A stretch of 64,000 nucleotides of DNA, from contig BMTH01000003.1 in the NCBI GenBank assembly GCA_014649575.1, forward strand, positions 434,001 to 498,000. Reading direction: 5' to 3'. Origin of the DNA: Streptomyces griseoincarnatus (GTDB lineage Bacteria; Actinomycetota; Actinomycetes; Streptomycetales; Streptomycetaceae). Positions 1 to 8,119 of this stretch are shown here, piece after piece (positions within the stretch are counted from its first letter, which is position 1; each line of letters starts with the position of its first letter). A program made the position numbers and the translations under genes. Below the pieces are notes generated by a model. It did not search any database, was not told the origin of the DNA, and worked only from the letters and a program-made list of their open reading frames with translations.

Positions 1-35
1 GGGAGCAGCATCGCCTGATGTACGAGACTGGACCC

Positions 36-449
36 ATGTCCATTCACGAGAACCTCCTCGGGGGCCCGCCCCCGACCCACCTCCCCGACGACCCCGAGCC
101 GCGTGAGCTGCTGGCGTCCGGCGCCACCGCCGCCGAGGTCGCCGGCCGGTACCCCACCTCCTCGCTTGCCTGGGCGCGGCTCGCCGACGAGGCGTTCGAG
201 CGGGACAGCGTCGTCGAGTCCTACGCGTACGCCCGCACGGGCTACCACCGCGGCCTGGACGCGCTGCGCCGCAACGGCTGGAAGGGCCACGGCCCCGTGC
301 CGTGGGAGCACGAGCCGAACCGCGGCTTCCTGCGCGCCCTGCACGCCCTCGCCCGCGCCGCGCAGGCGATCGGCGAGCAGGAGGAGTACGAGCGCTGCAG
401 CCAGTTCCTGAAGGACTCCTCGCCCACGGCGGCCCAGGTCCTGGGCTGA
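36..449 (+). CDS. DUF3151 family protein
   Basis: A 137-residue soluble protein, recognised as the actinobacterial DUF3151 family by its opening MSIHENLLGG, the Pro-rich stretch that follows, and the core with YAYARTGYHRGLDALRRNGW. The function of the family is unknown. I see no signal peptide or membrane segment. I chose the ATG at 36 over the in-frame ATG at 18 because family members typically begin MSIHENLL and the extra six residues look unrelated. Neither start has a clear ribosome binding site. The gene lies 165 bp upstream of the tryptophan dioxygenase gene on the same strand. No functional link is evident. Confidence 0.85.
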   Translation: MSIHENLLGGPPPTHLPDDPEPRELLASGATAAEVAGRYPTSSLAWARLADEAFERDSVVESYAYARTGYHRGLDALRRNGWKGHGPVPWEHEPNRGFLRALHALARAAQAIGEQEEYERCSQFLKDSSPTAAQVLG

Positions 450-614
450 ACCGGCCGGAAAACGGAATGTGATCACCGCGAGGCCCGTCTGCTCGGCAGG
501 CGGGCCTTGCGGCGGTGGGGGACGATTGCGCAGGATGCACCGTGGGGACCGGGGCCCCCGTGCCGGTAACGGCAGGGGCGGACCGCTACCCGGAGAACAT
601 TTCAGGAGACAGCG

Positions 615-1445
615 ATGTCCCACGAGGCTCACGAGCCCGAGACCCCGCATCTCGACTTCCAAGGGACGACCCCCTACGAGGACTACGTCAAGGCCGACGT
701 CCTCACCCACCTCCAGCACACCCTCTCGGACGATCCCGGAGAGATGGTCTTCCTGGTCACCACCCAGGTGATGGAGCTGTGGTTCACCGTGATCGTGCAC
801 GAGTGGGAGACCGCGGCGCAGGCGCTGCGCCGCGACGACGTGCCGACCGCGGTCGACGCGCTGCGCCGCTCACGGCGCGAACTGGAGGCGCTGAACGCCT
901 CCTGGCGGCCGCTGGCCGGACTCACCCCGGCCCAGTTCAACTCCTACCGGAGCGCCCTCGGCGAGGGCTCCGGCTTCCAGTCGGCGATGTACCGGCGCAT
1001 GGAGTTCCTGCTCGGTGACAAGTCCGCGTCGATGCTGGTCCCGCACCGGGGAGCGCCGCGGGTGCACGCCGAGCTGGAGAAGGCCCTGCACGAGCCCAGC
1101 CTCTACGACGAGGTGCTGCGGTTCCTCGCCCGGCGTGGCCACCCCGTGCCCAAGGACGTGCTGGAGCGCGACGTGTCGCGGAAGTACGAGCCGTCGCGTG
1201 AGGTCGAGGAGATCTGGACGTCCGTCTACGCGGGCGACGAGCGGGACGAGGTGGCGCGGCTCGGCGAGGCGCTGACCGACGTCGCCGAACTGGTGTGGCG
1301 CTGGCGCAACGACCACTTGGTCGCCACCCGCCGGGCCATGGGAGCCAAGACCGGGACAGGAGGGTCCGCCGGAGTGGCCTGGCTGGAGAAGCGGGCGCAG
1401 AAGAGCGTCTTCCCCGAGCTGTGGACGGCGCGGTCCTATGTCTGA
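615..1445 (+). CDS. kynA: Tryptophan 2,3-dioxygenase
   Basis: Heme enzyme that oxidises L-tryptophan to N-formylkynurenine, the first step of the kynurenine route. The 276-residue length is typical of bacterial TDOs. The sequence shows the family N-terminus (HLDFQGTTPYEDYVKADVL), the LVTTQVMELWFTVIVHEW helix, the substrate-site segment LTPAQFNSYRSALGEGSGFQS, and the C-terminal TGTGGSAGVAWLEKR ... FPELW block. A good Shine-Dalgarno (AGGAGA) sits 7-8 nt before the ATG. The stop codon overlaps the kynureninase start by 8 bp, so the two are surely one operon, supplying anthranilate plus alanine from tryptophan. No pathway-specific operator was recognised upstream. Confidence 0.96.
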   Translation: MSHEAHEPETPHLDFQGTTPYEDYVKADVLTHLQHTLSDDPGEMVFLVTTQVMELWFTVIVHEWETAAQALRRDDVPTAVDALRRSRRELEALNASWRPLAGLTPAQFNSYRSALGEGSGFQSAMYRRMEFLLGDKSASMLVPHRGAPRVHAELEKALHEPSLYDEVLRFLARRGHPVPKDVLERDVSRKYEPSREVEEIWTSVYAGDERDEVARLGEALTDVAELVWRWRNDHLVATRRAMGAKTGTGGSAGVAWLEKRAQKSVFPELWTARSYV

Positions 1446-2640
1446 GCTGACACGGAAGGCGGAGAAGCTGGACGCGGGCGACGAGCTCGCCGCCAAGCGC
1501 GCGGAGTTCGTCCTCGACGGGCCCGAGGGCGCGGTCTACCTGGACGGCAACTCGCTGGGCGCGCTGCCCGTCGCCGTGCCCGGCCGGGTCGCGGACGTGG
1601 TCGGCCGCCAGTGGGGCGAGATGCGCATCCGCTCCTGGACGGAGAGCGGCTGGTGGACGGCGCCGGAGCGGATCGGCGACCGGATCGCCCCGCTGGTCGG
1701 CGCGGCGGCCGGGCAGATCGTGGTGGGCGACTCCACCAGCGTCAACGTGTTCAAGGCGCTGGTCGGCGCGGTGCGGCTGGCCCAGGAGACCGGTCCGGGC
1801 CGGGACGAGATCCTGGTCGACGCGACCACGTTCCCGACGGACGGCTACATCGCCGGGTCGACGGCCCGCATGACCGGCTGCACGCTGCGTCCCGTGGAGC
1901 CCTCGGAGGTGCCGGGCGCGCTCGGGGAGCGCACGGCCGCCGTGCTGCTCAACCACGTGGACTACCGCACCGGCCGGCTGCACGACCTGCCGTCGCTCAC
2001 GGCGGCCGCGCACGCGGCGGGCGCGTACGCCGTCTGGGACCTGTGCCACAGTGCGGGCGCGCTGCCGGTCGGCCTGGACGCGCACGGCGTTGACCTGGCC
2101 GTCGGCTGCACCTACAAGTACCTCAACGGCGGCCCCGGATCGCCCGCGTACCTGTACGTGCGGGCGGACCTCCAGGACCGCTTCGACTCCCCGCTGCCGG
2201 GCTGGAACTCGCACGCGGAGCCCTTCGGGATGCGCTCCGACTACGCGCCGGCGGAGGGCGCGGTGCGCGGGCGGGTCGGCACCCCCGACATCCTCTCCAT
2301 GCTCGCCCTGGAGGCGGCGCTCGAGGTGTGGGACGGGGTGACGGTCGAGGCGGTCCGCGCCAAGTCCCTCGCCCTGACCGACTTCTTCCTGGAGTGCGTC
2401 GGGGAGTACGTCCCCGAGGGCCGCGTGGAGTGCCTCACCCCGCTGCCGCACACGGAGCGGGGCAGCCAGGTGGCCCTGCGCTGTCCGGACGCGGGACCGG
2501 TGATGCGGCGGCTCATCGACCGGGGCGTGGTCGGCGACTTCCGCCACCCGGACGTGCTCCGCTTCGGATTCACCCCGCTCTACGTCGGTTTCGCCGACGT
2601 GGAACGGGCCGCGCGGGCACTCGCCGAGGAGCTGGGCTGA
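1438..2640 (+). CDS. kynU: Kynureninase
   Basis: PLP-dependent hydrolase (fold type I) that cleaves kynurenine to anthranilate and alanine. It has 400 residues, the usual size. Visible features are VYLDGNSLGALP near the N-terminus, the cofactor-contacting DLCHSAGALPV, and the Schiff-base lysine in TYKYLNGGPG (Lys227 by my count). The ATG lies inside the end of the dioxygenase gene (8 bp overlap), giving translational coupling. A perfect 10-bp-arm hairpin follows the stop. The formamidase that must act between these two enzymes is not in the overlapping pair. The hydrolase that starts 160 bp downstream is a candidate. Confidence 0.95.
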   Translation: MSELTRKAEKLDAGDELAAKRAEFVLDGPEGAVYLDGNSLGALPVAVPGRVADVVGRQWGEMRIRSWTESGWWTAPERIGDRIAPLVGAAAGQIVVGDSTSVNVFKALVGAVRLAQETGPGRDEILVDATTFPTDGYIAGSTARMTGCTLRPVEPSEVPGALGERTAAVLLNHVDYRTGRLHDLPSLTAAAHAAGAYAVWDLCHSAGALPVGLDAHGVDLAVGCTYKYLNGGPGSPAYLYVRADLQDRFDSPLPGWNSHAEPFGMRSDYAPAEGAVRGRVGTPDILSMLALEAALEVWDGVTVEAVRAKSLALTDFFLECVGEYVPEGRVECLTPLPHTERGSQVALRCPDAGPVMRRLIDRGVVGDFRHPDVLRFGFTPLYVGFADVERAARALAEELG

Positions 2641-2644
2641 CCCG

Positions 2645-2676
2645 ACGGGGCCGGGACGGCGGTGTTCCGGCCCCGT
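2645..2676 (+). terminator. Hairpin after kynU
   Basis: Perfect 10-bp inverted repeat ACGGGGCCGG / CCGGCCCCGT with a 12-nt loop, starting 4 nt after the kynU stop codon. There is no T-run, as is usual for GC-rich actinobacterial terminators. It probably ends the kynA-kynU transcript. Confidence 0.65.
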
Positions 2677-2800
2677 TCCCGCCGGTCAGGCGGGGCCTCC
2701 TGGTGAGAGGGGCGGGTGCAGTGCTGGTACCGTCCCGCCCGAACGGCCGTGTACACGCCCGGTCCGGTCGAACCACGTTGTATCGCTGAGAGGTTGGAGC

Positions 2801-3670
2801 ATGACGGACGACGTCGCAGCCGCCCGGGCCGCCGCCGAGGAGAAGTCGGCCTTCTCCCACCCGCCGGTCGATCCGGACGCCACGGCGGCCTACGGCGACG
2901 ACCCCGACCACGTCATCGACTTCTGGACGCCGCGCGGCGGGAGCGGATCCGCGCCGGTGGTCGTCGTCCTGCACGGCGGCGCCTGGCGCGCCCCCTACGA
3001 CCGGCGTCACATCAGCCCGTTCGCCGCGTTCCTCGCGCACCGCGGCTTCGCCGTGGCCAGCGTCGAGTACCGGCGCGGAGCGGCCGGGGCGGACGGCGGC
3101 GACCCGGTGGCCGGACGCTGGCCCGACACCTTCGACGACGTCGCCGCCGCGCTGGACGCCCTTCCCGCGCTGATACGCGAGCACCTCCCGGCGGGTGACC
3201 CGCGCCGCGTCGTCCTCACGGGCCACTCCGCGGGCGGGCACCTCGCCCTGTGGGCCGCCGCCCGGCACGTCCTGCCCGCCGGTTCGCCCTGGCGCACCGA
3301 CGCCCCGGCGCCCCTGCGCGGGGTCGTCGCCCTCGCCCCCGTCGCGGACCTCGAGGTCGCCGACAAGCTCGGCGTGTGCGGCGGTGCCATCCGCGAACTC
3401 CTCGGCGGTGACGACCACTTCGCCGAGCGCAGGCCGCACGCCGACCCGGCGCTGCTGCTGCCCACCGGTATCGCCACCACCCTCGTCCAGGGCCGCGCCG
3501 ACATCGAAGTCCCGCACGCGGTCGCCGAGTCGTACGCGGACGCGGCGGCGAAGGCCGGCGAGGTCGTCGGGGTCACCCTGCTGCCGGACGTCGGCCATTT
3601 CCCGCTCATCGATCCCGCGGCGGACGCCTGCGCGGTCGTCGCGGAGGAGATCGCCCAGCTGGCGTGGTGA
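2801..3670 (+). CDS. Alpha/beta hydrolase, possible kynurenine formamidase
   Basis: A 289-residue cytoplasmic alpha/beta hydrolase of the BD-FAE / esterase-lipase group. The oxyanion motif HGGAW is at residues 58-62, the nucleophile elbow GHSAGGH has Ser143, and a plausible acid and base are Asp234 and His266 (DVGHFPLID). HGGxW is the motif used by the alpha/beta-hydrolase class of kynurenine formamidases (yeast Bna7 and relatives). The gene is the next one after tryptophan dioxygenase and kynureninase, and those two need a formamidase between them. That role is inferred from motif plus position. A general esterase is the alternative. The start has GGTTGGAG upstream. A terminator-like hairpin separates it from kynU, so it may have its own promoter. 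Confidence 0.85.
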   Translation: MTDDVAAARAAAEEKSAFSHPPVDPDATAAYGDDPDHVIDFWTPRGGSGSAPVVVVLHGGAWRAPYDRRHISPFAAFLAHRGFAVASVEYRRGAAGADGGDPVAGRWPDTFDDVAAALDALPALIREHLPAGDPRRVVLTGHSAGGHLALWAAARHVLPAGSPWRTDAPAPLRGVVALAPVADLEVADKLGVCGGAIRELLGGDDHFAERRPHADPALLLPTGIATTLVQGRADIEVPHAVAESYADAAAKAGEVVGVTLLPDVGHFPLIDPAADACAVVAEEIAQLAW

Positions 3671-3829
3671 GCCCAACTCCGCCTACAGGCAAGCTTCGTC
3701 GTACCCCTAGTACCTGAGAGCTACCCCGCGGATGAGTCCCCCGGTGGGACGCGGGTTACCGACCACGCTCCGTAACTTCCCTTCCTGACAGGCCCGATGG
3801 GCGGGCGGACGGGAAGGGAAGCGGCGACG

Positions 3830-4846
3830 ATGGAACAGGGGCGCGAGCGGGGGACTCCCGGCACGAGACCGGACGGGGCGGAGACCACGGCACACCGCCC
3901 GGCGGGCCGGCTGCGGCGTGGTCTGCTCGCCGCGCTCGTCGCCGCCGCCGTGGCCGTGCCCCTCGCCGGGGCCGCCGGCCCGCAGGCGCCCGCCCCGCCG
4001 CCCGCCCAGCTCGCGCCCCCGGCCGTCGCCGGACTCGACGCTACCTACGCCGCCCACCGGGCCAACGCCGCCGAGGCGGCCCGCACCGCGGCCGACCACG
4101 GGTACCGGGACCGCGCGGCCGTCGAACACGCCCTGGCCCAAGCGCAGTTGCTGTATTTCGACGGACGTGGCGCCGGCCTGGTCACCGAGGTCCTCGGCGA
4201 CCTCGCGCACGCCGACCGCGTCGCCGTCCTGGTCCCCGGGTCCGACACCGGCATCGACACCTACGACCGCTTCCGCGCCACCGCCCTCGCCCTGCACCAG
4301 CGGCTGAACCGTGAAGCGCCCACCGGAGTCCGCACGGCGGTCGTGGCGTGGCTCGGCTACGAGACACCCGGCACGGTCAGCCCCTCCGTCGCGACGACCG
4401 GCCGCGCGGAGGAGGCGGCACCCGAACTGCGTGCGTTCGTCGAGGACCTGCGGTCGGTAGCCGCCCCCCGCGCCCGTGTCTCCCTGCTCTGCCACTCCTA
4501 CGGCTCCGTCGTCTGCGCGCGGGCCGCCGCCGGACTCGACGTCGACGACCTGGTCTTCCTCGGCAGCCCCGGCACCGGCGCCGACACCGCCGCCGATCTG
4601 CGCACCCGCGCCCGGGTGTGGGCCGCGCGCGGCGCCGGCGACTGGGTCGAGCACGTCCCGCACCTCGACGCCGCCCTGTTCGGCACCACCGTCGGCTTCG
4701 GCACCGACCCCGTGTCCGAGGAGTACGGCGCCCGCGTCTTCGCCGCCGGCGACGGCGGACACAGCGACTACTTCGCCCCCGGCTCCCTCTCCCTGGCCAC
4801 CCTCACCCGCATCGTCCTCGGCCACACCCAGGAGGTGACCCGATGA
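3830..4846 (+). CDS. Secreted or membrane-anchored alpha/beta hydrolase (DUF1023-like)
   Basis: A 338-residue protein with a basic N-terminus and one hydrophobic segment at about residues 31-50, which looks like a signal peptide or anchor, then an Ala/Pro-rich linker. The remainder resembles the actinobacterial DUF1023 alpha/beta hydrolases: VAVLVPGSDTGIDTYDRF, the nucleophile elbow CHSYGS (Ser223), FLGSPGTGAD and a C-terminal GGHSDYF carrying a plausible catalytic His. Substrate is unknown. I preferred ATG 3830 to ATG 3797 because GGGAAGGGAAG lies just before it. It is the first gene of a tightly overlapping operon (ATGA overlap) with an acyltransferase and a two-component system, suggesting envelope or surface-polymer modification under that system. 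Confidence 0.82.
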   Translation: MEQGRERGTPGTRPDGAETTAHRPAGRLRRGLLAALVAAAVAVPLAGAAGPQAPAPPPAQLAPPAVAGLDATYAAHRANAAEAARTAADHGYRDRAAVEHALAQAQLLYFDGRGAGLVTEVLGDLAHADRVAVLVPGSDTGIDTYDRFRATALALHQRLNREAPTGVRTAVVAWLGYETPGTVSPSVATTGRAEEAAPELRAFVEDLRSVAAPRARVSLLCHSYGSVVCARAAAGLDVDDLVFLGSPGTGADTAADLRTRARVWAARGAGDWVEHVPHLDAALFGTTVGFGTDPVSEEYGARVFAAGDGGHSDYFAPGSLSLATLTRIVLGHTQEVTR

Positions 4847-6030
4847 CCCGCCTCACCGTCGCGCTACGCGACACCGCCGCCCGCGTCGACGCGGCCACAC
4901 CCGCCCACCGTGACCGCGCCGTCGACGCCCTGCGTGCCTTCGCCGTGCTCGGCGTGGTCCTCGGGCACTGGCTGGTCACCGCGCTGGTCGCGGACGGGCG
5001 CAGCCTGCGCGCCGCGAGCCCGCTCCAGCACATGCCCTGGCTGGCCCCGGTGTCCTGGGCCTTCCAGACCCTCGCCGTGTTCTTCCTGGTCGGCGGGCAC
5101 GTCGCGACCCGCTCGTACGCCTCGGCGCGGGAGCGCGGGACGCCGTACCGGCGGTGGCTGCACGCCCGGCTGGCGCGGCTGTTCGGGCCGGTCGTCGCAC
5201 TCCTCACCCTGTGGACGGTCGTGACGCTCGCGCTGCTGCTGTCCGACGCCGAGTACGGGACCGTGCGGACGCTGGTGAAGCTGGCGCTGTCCCCGATGTG
5301 GTTCCTGCTGGTCTTCGCCGTCCTCACGGCCGCGACCCCGCTGGTCGCCCGGCTGCATCCGCTGTGGCCGTCGGCCGTCGTCCTCCACGTCGACGTGCTC
5401 CGCTTCGGCCTCGGCGCCCCCGACGGACTGGGCTGGCTGAACCTCGCCGCGGGCTGGCTGGTGCCGTACACGCTGGGCGCGGCCTGGACCCGGGGCGAGC
5501 TGGACGGCCGCAGGTCCGGGTGGGTGCTGCTGGGCGGCGGTACGGCGGCGACGGCGGCACTGGTCGCATGGGCGGGGTATCCGGCCGCGATGGTCGGGGT
5601 GCCGGGCGCCGAGGTGTCCAACCTCAACCCGCCGACCCTGGCCGCCGTCACCTTCGGTCTCGCCCAGTGCGGGCTCGCGCTGCTGCTGCGGGACCGGCTG
5701 CGCCACGCGATGCGCAGTCCGGTCGCGTGGGCGGCGGTGGCGCTGGTCAACCTGTCCGCGATGACGGTTTTCCTGTGGCACCAGACCGCCCTGATGGCCA
5801 CCACCGCCGCGCTTCTCCCGGCAGGCCCGCTGCCCGGCCTGCACACCGTCCCCGAGGGCCTGGGCTGGGCCGCCGCCCGGCTGCCCTGGCTGGTCGCCTT
5901 CGTCCTCGCCCTCGCGGTGTGCGGGGCGGCGTTCCGCACCTGGGAACGGGGCGGAGGCCGGCGGCGCCTGCGGCCGTCGAAGGTGGTCCGCGCACACCAC
6001 CCTGTGACCGGGAGGGCCCCGCATGTCTAG
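4843..6030 (+). CDS. Acyltransferase family 3 membrane protein
   Basis: A 395-residue polytopic membrane protein. The N-terminal AHRDRAVDALRAFAVLGVVLGHW matches the acyltransferase-3 (OafA/YrhL) signature: a conserved R...RAF in the first transmembrane helix and a catalytic-type His. About ten hydrophobic helices follow, with FFLVGGHVATRSY, PMWFLLVFAVLTA, and a late FLWHQTALM. Family members O-acylate sugars, lipids or antibiotics at the membrane. The acceptor here is unknown. A perfect anti-SD match, AGGAGGTGA (4830-4838), precedes the ATG, which overlaps the upstream stop by 4 bp. It overlaps the histidine kinase by 8 bp. Confidence 0.88.
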   Translation: MTRLTVALRDTAARVDAATPAHRDRAVDALRAFAVLGVVLGHWLVTALVADGRSLRAASPLQHMPWLAPVSWAFQTLAVFFLVGGHVATRSYASARERGTPYRRWLHARLARLFGPVVALLTLWTVVTLALLLSDAEYGTVRTLVKLALSPMWFLLVFAVLTAATPLVARLHPLWPSAVVLHVDVLRFGLGAPDGLGWLNLAAGWLVPYTLGAAWTRGELDGRRSGWVLLGGGTAATAALVAWAGYPAAMVGVPGAEVSNLNPPTLAAVTFGLAQCGLALLLRDRLRHAMRSPVAWAAVALVNLSAMTVFLWHQTALMATTAALLPAGPLPGLHTVPEGLGWAAARLPWLVAFVLALAVCGAAFRTWERGGGRRRLRPSKVVRAHHPVTGRAPHV

Positions 6031-7345
6031 TCTGAACGGCGTGGTGGACACGGGGGCGGAGCACATACGGCGGTGGCTGGGCGTCCTGCGCGACGACCTG
6101 CTGACCGCGCGGGTCGACCCCATGCCGCCGTCGATGTGGCTGCGGTGGCTGCCGCACGGGGTCGTATGGATCGTCGCCGTCGTCCTGACCATCGTGGGAG
6201 CCGTTCAACTGAACGATCAGGGAGGGCTGGACCTCGGCTACTCCATGCTGCTCGGGGTGGGGCAGGGCTGTGCGGCCGTCCTCGCGCTGCGGCGGCCGGT
6301 GCCGGCGCTGTGGCTGTCGCTCGGCGCCACGCTGGCCGTCGCCGCACTGACGCGCCGCATGCTGATGGCCGGCCAGATCGACGGTTTCGCGTGGCCCTGG
6401 ACCGCGTGGGCCGTCGTGGCCCACCTGCTCGTGCTGCTGCTGGTCGCCCTGCGCGTGCCCACCCGGGTGTCGGTCGAGGCGCTGTTCCTGACGGGGCTGT
6501 TCACCTACGCCCTCCAGGGCCTGTGGGGGGCGTGGAACTACGCGCCCACCGGCCAGGTCACCGTTGCGCTGTCAGCGGTCGTGGTCGTCCTCGGCATCGC
6601 CCTGCGCGGCCGCCGCGAGGCCCGCGCCGAGCTGGAGCAGCAGACCACGCTCACCGCCGAGGAGCGGGCCCGTCGCACGCTGCTGGAGGAACGCAGCCGC
6701 ATCGCACGGGAGCTGCACGACGTGGTGGCACACCACATGTCGGTCATCTCCATCCAGGCGCAGGTCGCTCCGCACCTCGTACGGAACCCGCCCGACGAGC
6801 TGAGGGAGAACCTCGCCGGCATCCGGCAGAACGCCGTCGAGGCGCTCACGGAACTGCGCCGCGTCCTCGACGTGCTGCGCTCCGAACACCCCGCCCCCGG
6901 CGAGCGCGCGCACGCCCCGCAGCCCACCCTGGGCCGGCTGGAGGCGCTGGTGGAGAACACCCGCGCCGCCGGACTCACCGTGACCACCGAGGTCACCGGC
7001 GCACGCCGGCCGCTGCCGCCCGGCGTGGAGCTGTCCGCGTACCGGATCGTGCAGGAGGCGCTGAGCAACGTGCTGCGGCACGCGCCCGGCGCCACCGCGC
7101 ATGTCACCCTCGCCTACGGGCCGCGCGCCCTGCGGGTGGAGGTGGTGAACACCGCCCCCACCCGGGAGGCGCCGCCGTCCGCCGGTGCCGGGCACGGGCT
7201 GCTCGGCATGCGGGAGCGGGCGGTCATGCTGGGCGGCACGCTCACCGCCGGGCCCTGGTCAGGACGCGGCTACCGCGTCGCGGCCCGCCTTCCCGTGTCC
7301 GCACCTTCCGCCACCGACCCCCTTCCCCAGGACGGCGCCGCATGA
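6023..7345 (+). CDS. NarL-type sensor histidine kinase
   Basis: A 440-residue membrane histidine kinase of the HisKA_3 (HPK7) group. Several hydrophobic helices occupy residues 40-195, with almost no extracytoplasmic sensor domain, so it probably senses within the membrane. The dimerisation/phosphoacceptor box RIARELHDVVAHHMSVI has His232. The N box is EALSNVLRHAPGA and the G box is GHGLLGMRERAVMLGG. It overlaps the acyltransferase by 8 bp (ATGTCTAG) and the response regulator by 4 bp (ATGA). Its signal is unknown. The operon context suggests envelope or lipid state. Confidence 0.94.
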   Translation: MSSLNGVVDTGAEHIRRWLGVLRDDLLTARVDPMPPSMWLRWLPHGVVWIVAVVLTIVGAVQLNDQGGLDLGYSMLLGVGQGCAAVLALRRPVPALWLSLGATLAVAALTRRMLMAGQIDGFAWPWTAWAVVAHLLVLLLVALRVPTRVSVEALFLTGLFTYALQGLWGAWNYAPTGQVTVALSAVVVVLGIALRGRREARAELEQQTTLTAEERARRTLLEERSRIARELHDVVAHHMSVISIQAQVAPHLVRNPPDELRENLAGIRQNAVEALTELRRVLDVLRSEHPAPGERAHAPQPTLGRLEALVENTRAAGLTVTTEVTGARRPLPPGVELSAYRIVQEALSNVLRHAPGATAHVTLAYGPRALRVEVVNTAPTREAPPSAGAGHGLLGMRERAVMLGGTLTAGPWSGRGYRVAARLPVSAPSATDPLPQDGAA

Positions 7346-8004
7346 TCCGCGTACTGATCGCCGACGACCAGCAGATGGTCCGGCAGGGCTTCACGGTGCT
7401 GCTGAACACGCAGCCCGACATCGAGGTCGTCGGCCAGGCGGTGAACGGGATCGAGGCGGTCGAGAAGGTCGGTGAACTCCCCCCGGACGTCGTCCTGATG
7501 GACATTCGCATGCCCGAACTCGGCGGCATCGAGGCCACCGCCCGCATCACCGCCGCCCACCCCGAGGTGAAGGTGCTGGTGCTGACCACCTTCGACCTCG
7601 ACGAGTACGTGTACGAGGCGCTGCGCGCGGGCGCCTCCGGGTTCCTCCTCAAGGACGCCTCCGCCGAGCAGCTCGCCGAGGCGGTGCGGGTGGTGGCCGC
7701 CGGGGACGCGTTGCTCGCGCCGGGCGTCACCCGGCGGCTGATCGCCGAGTTCTCCCGGCTCGACCCCCGGCCCCGCACTCCCCTGCGCCAGAGGGTCGGC
7801 GACCTCACCGAGCGGGAGACGGAGGTCCTGTCGCTGATCGCGCAGGGCCTGTCGAACGCGGAGATCGCGGTACGGCTGGTGGTGGCCGAGCAGACCGTGA
7901 AGACGCACGTCGGCCGCATCCTGGTGAAGCTGGGCCTGCGCGACCGCACCCAGGCGGCGGTGTTCGCCTACGAGTCGGGGCTGGTGCGTCCCTCCGGTTA
8001 CTGA
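7342..8004 (+). CDS. NarL/LuxR-family response regulator
   Basis: A 220-residue DNA-binding response regulator. The receiver domain covers residues 1-120, with acidic pair DD at 9-10, phosphoacceptor Asp54 in VVLMDIRMPE, and the Lys of GFLLKDAS. The LuxR-type HTH has LTERETEVLSLIAQGLSNAEIAVRL and TVKTHVGRILVKL. It is the cognate partner of the overlapping upstream kinase. The next operon encodes a strikingly similar regulator. The two differ in the linker between domains and only slightly in the recognition helix (VVAEQTVKTHVGR versus VVAESTIKTHVSR), so cross-regulation is possible. Confidence 0.95.
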   Translation: MIRVLIADDQQMVRQGFTVLLNTQPDIEVVGQAVNGIEAVEKVGELPPDVVLMDIRMPELGGIEATARITAAHPEVKVLVLTTFDLDEYVYEALRAGASGFLLKDASAEQLAEAVRVVAAGDALLAPGVTRRLIAEFSRLDPRPRTPLRQRVGDLTERETEVLSLIAQGLSNAEIAVRLVVAEQTVKTHVGRILVKLGLRDRTQAAVFAYESGLVRPSGY

Positions 8005-8107
8005 GCCCGCGCGTACCGTGGCGTAACCCCGCGTGGCCTGCGTAGTACTTCAGACGGACGCCCCGGAACCCCTCTCAGCGGGGACGACCGGGCTCACCCG
8101 CTCGGCC

Positions 8108-8113
8108 TACCGT
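8108..8113 (+). promoter_or_regulatory. -10 box of second kinase gene (leaderless)
   Basis: TACCGT ends 6 nt before the GTG at 8120, matching the spacing seen at several other genes here and implying a leaderless transcript starting at or next to the start codon. Confidence 0.5.
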
Positions 8114-8119
8114 GTGAGC

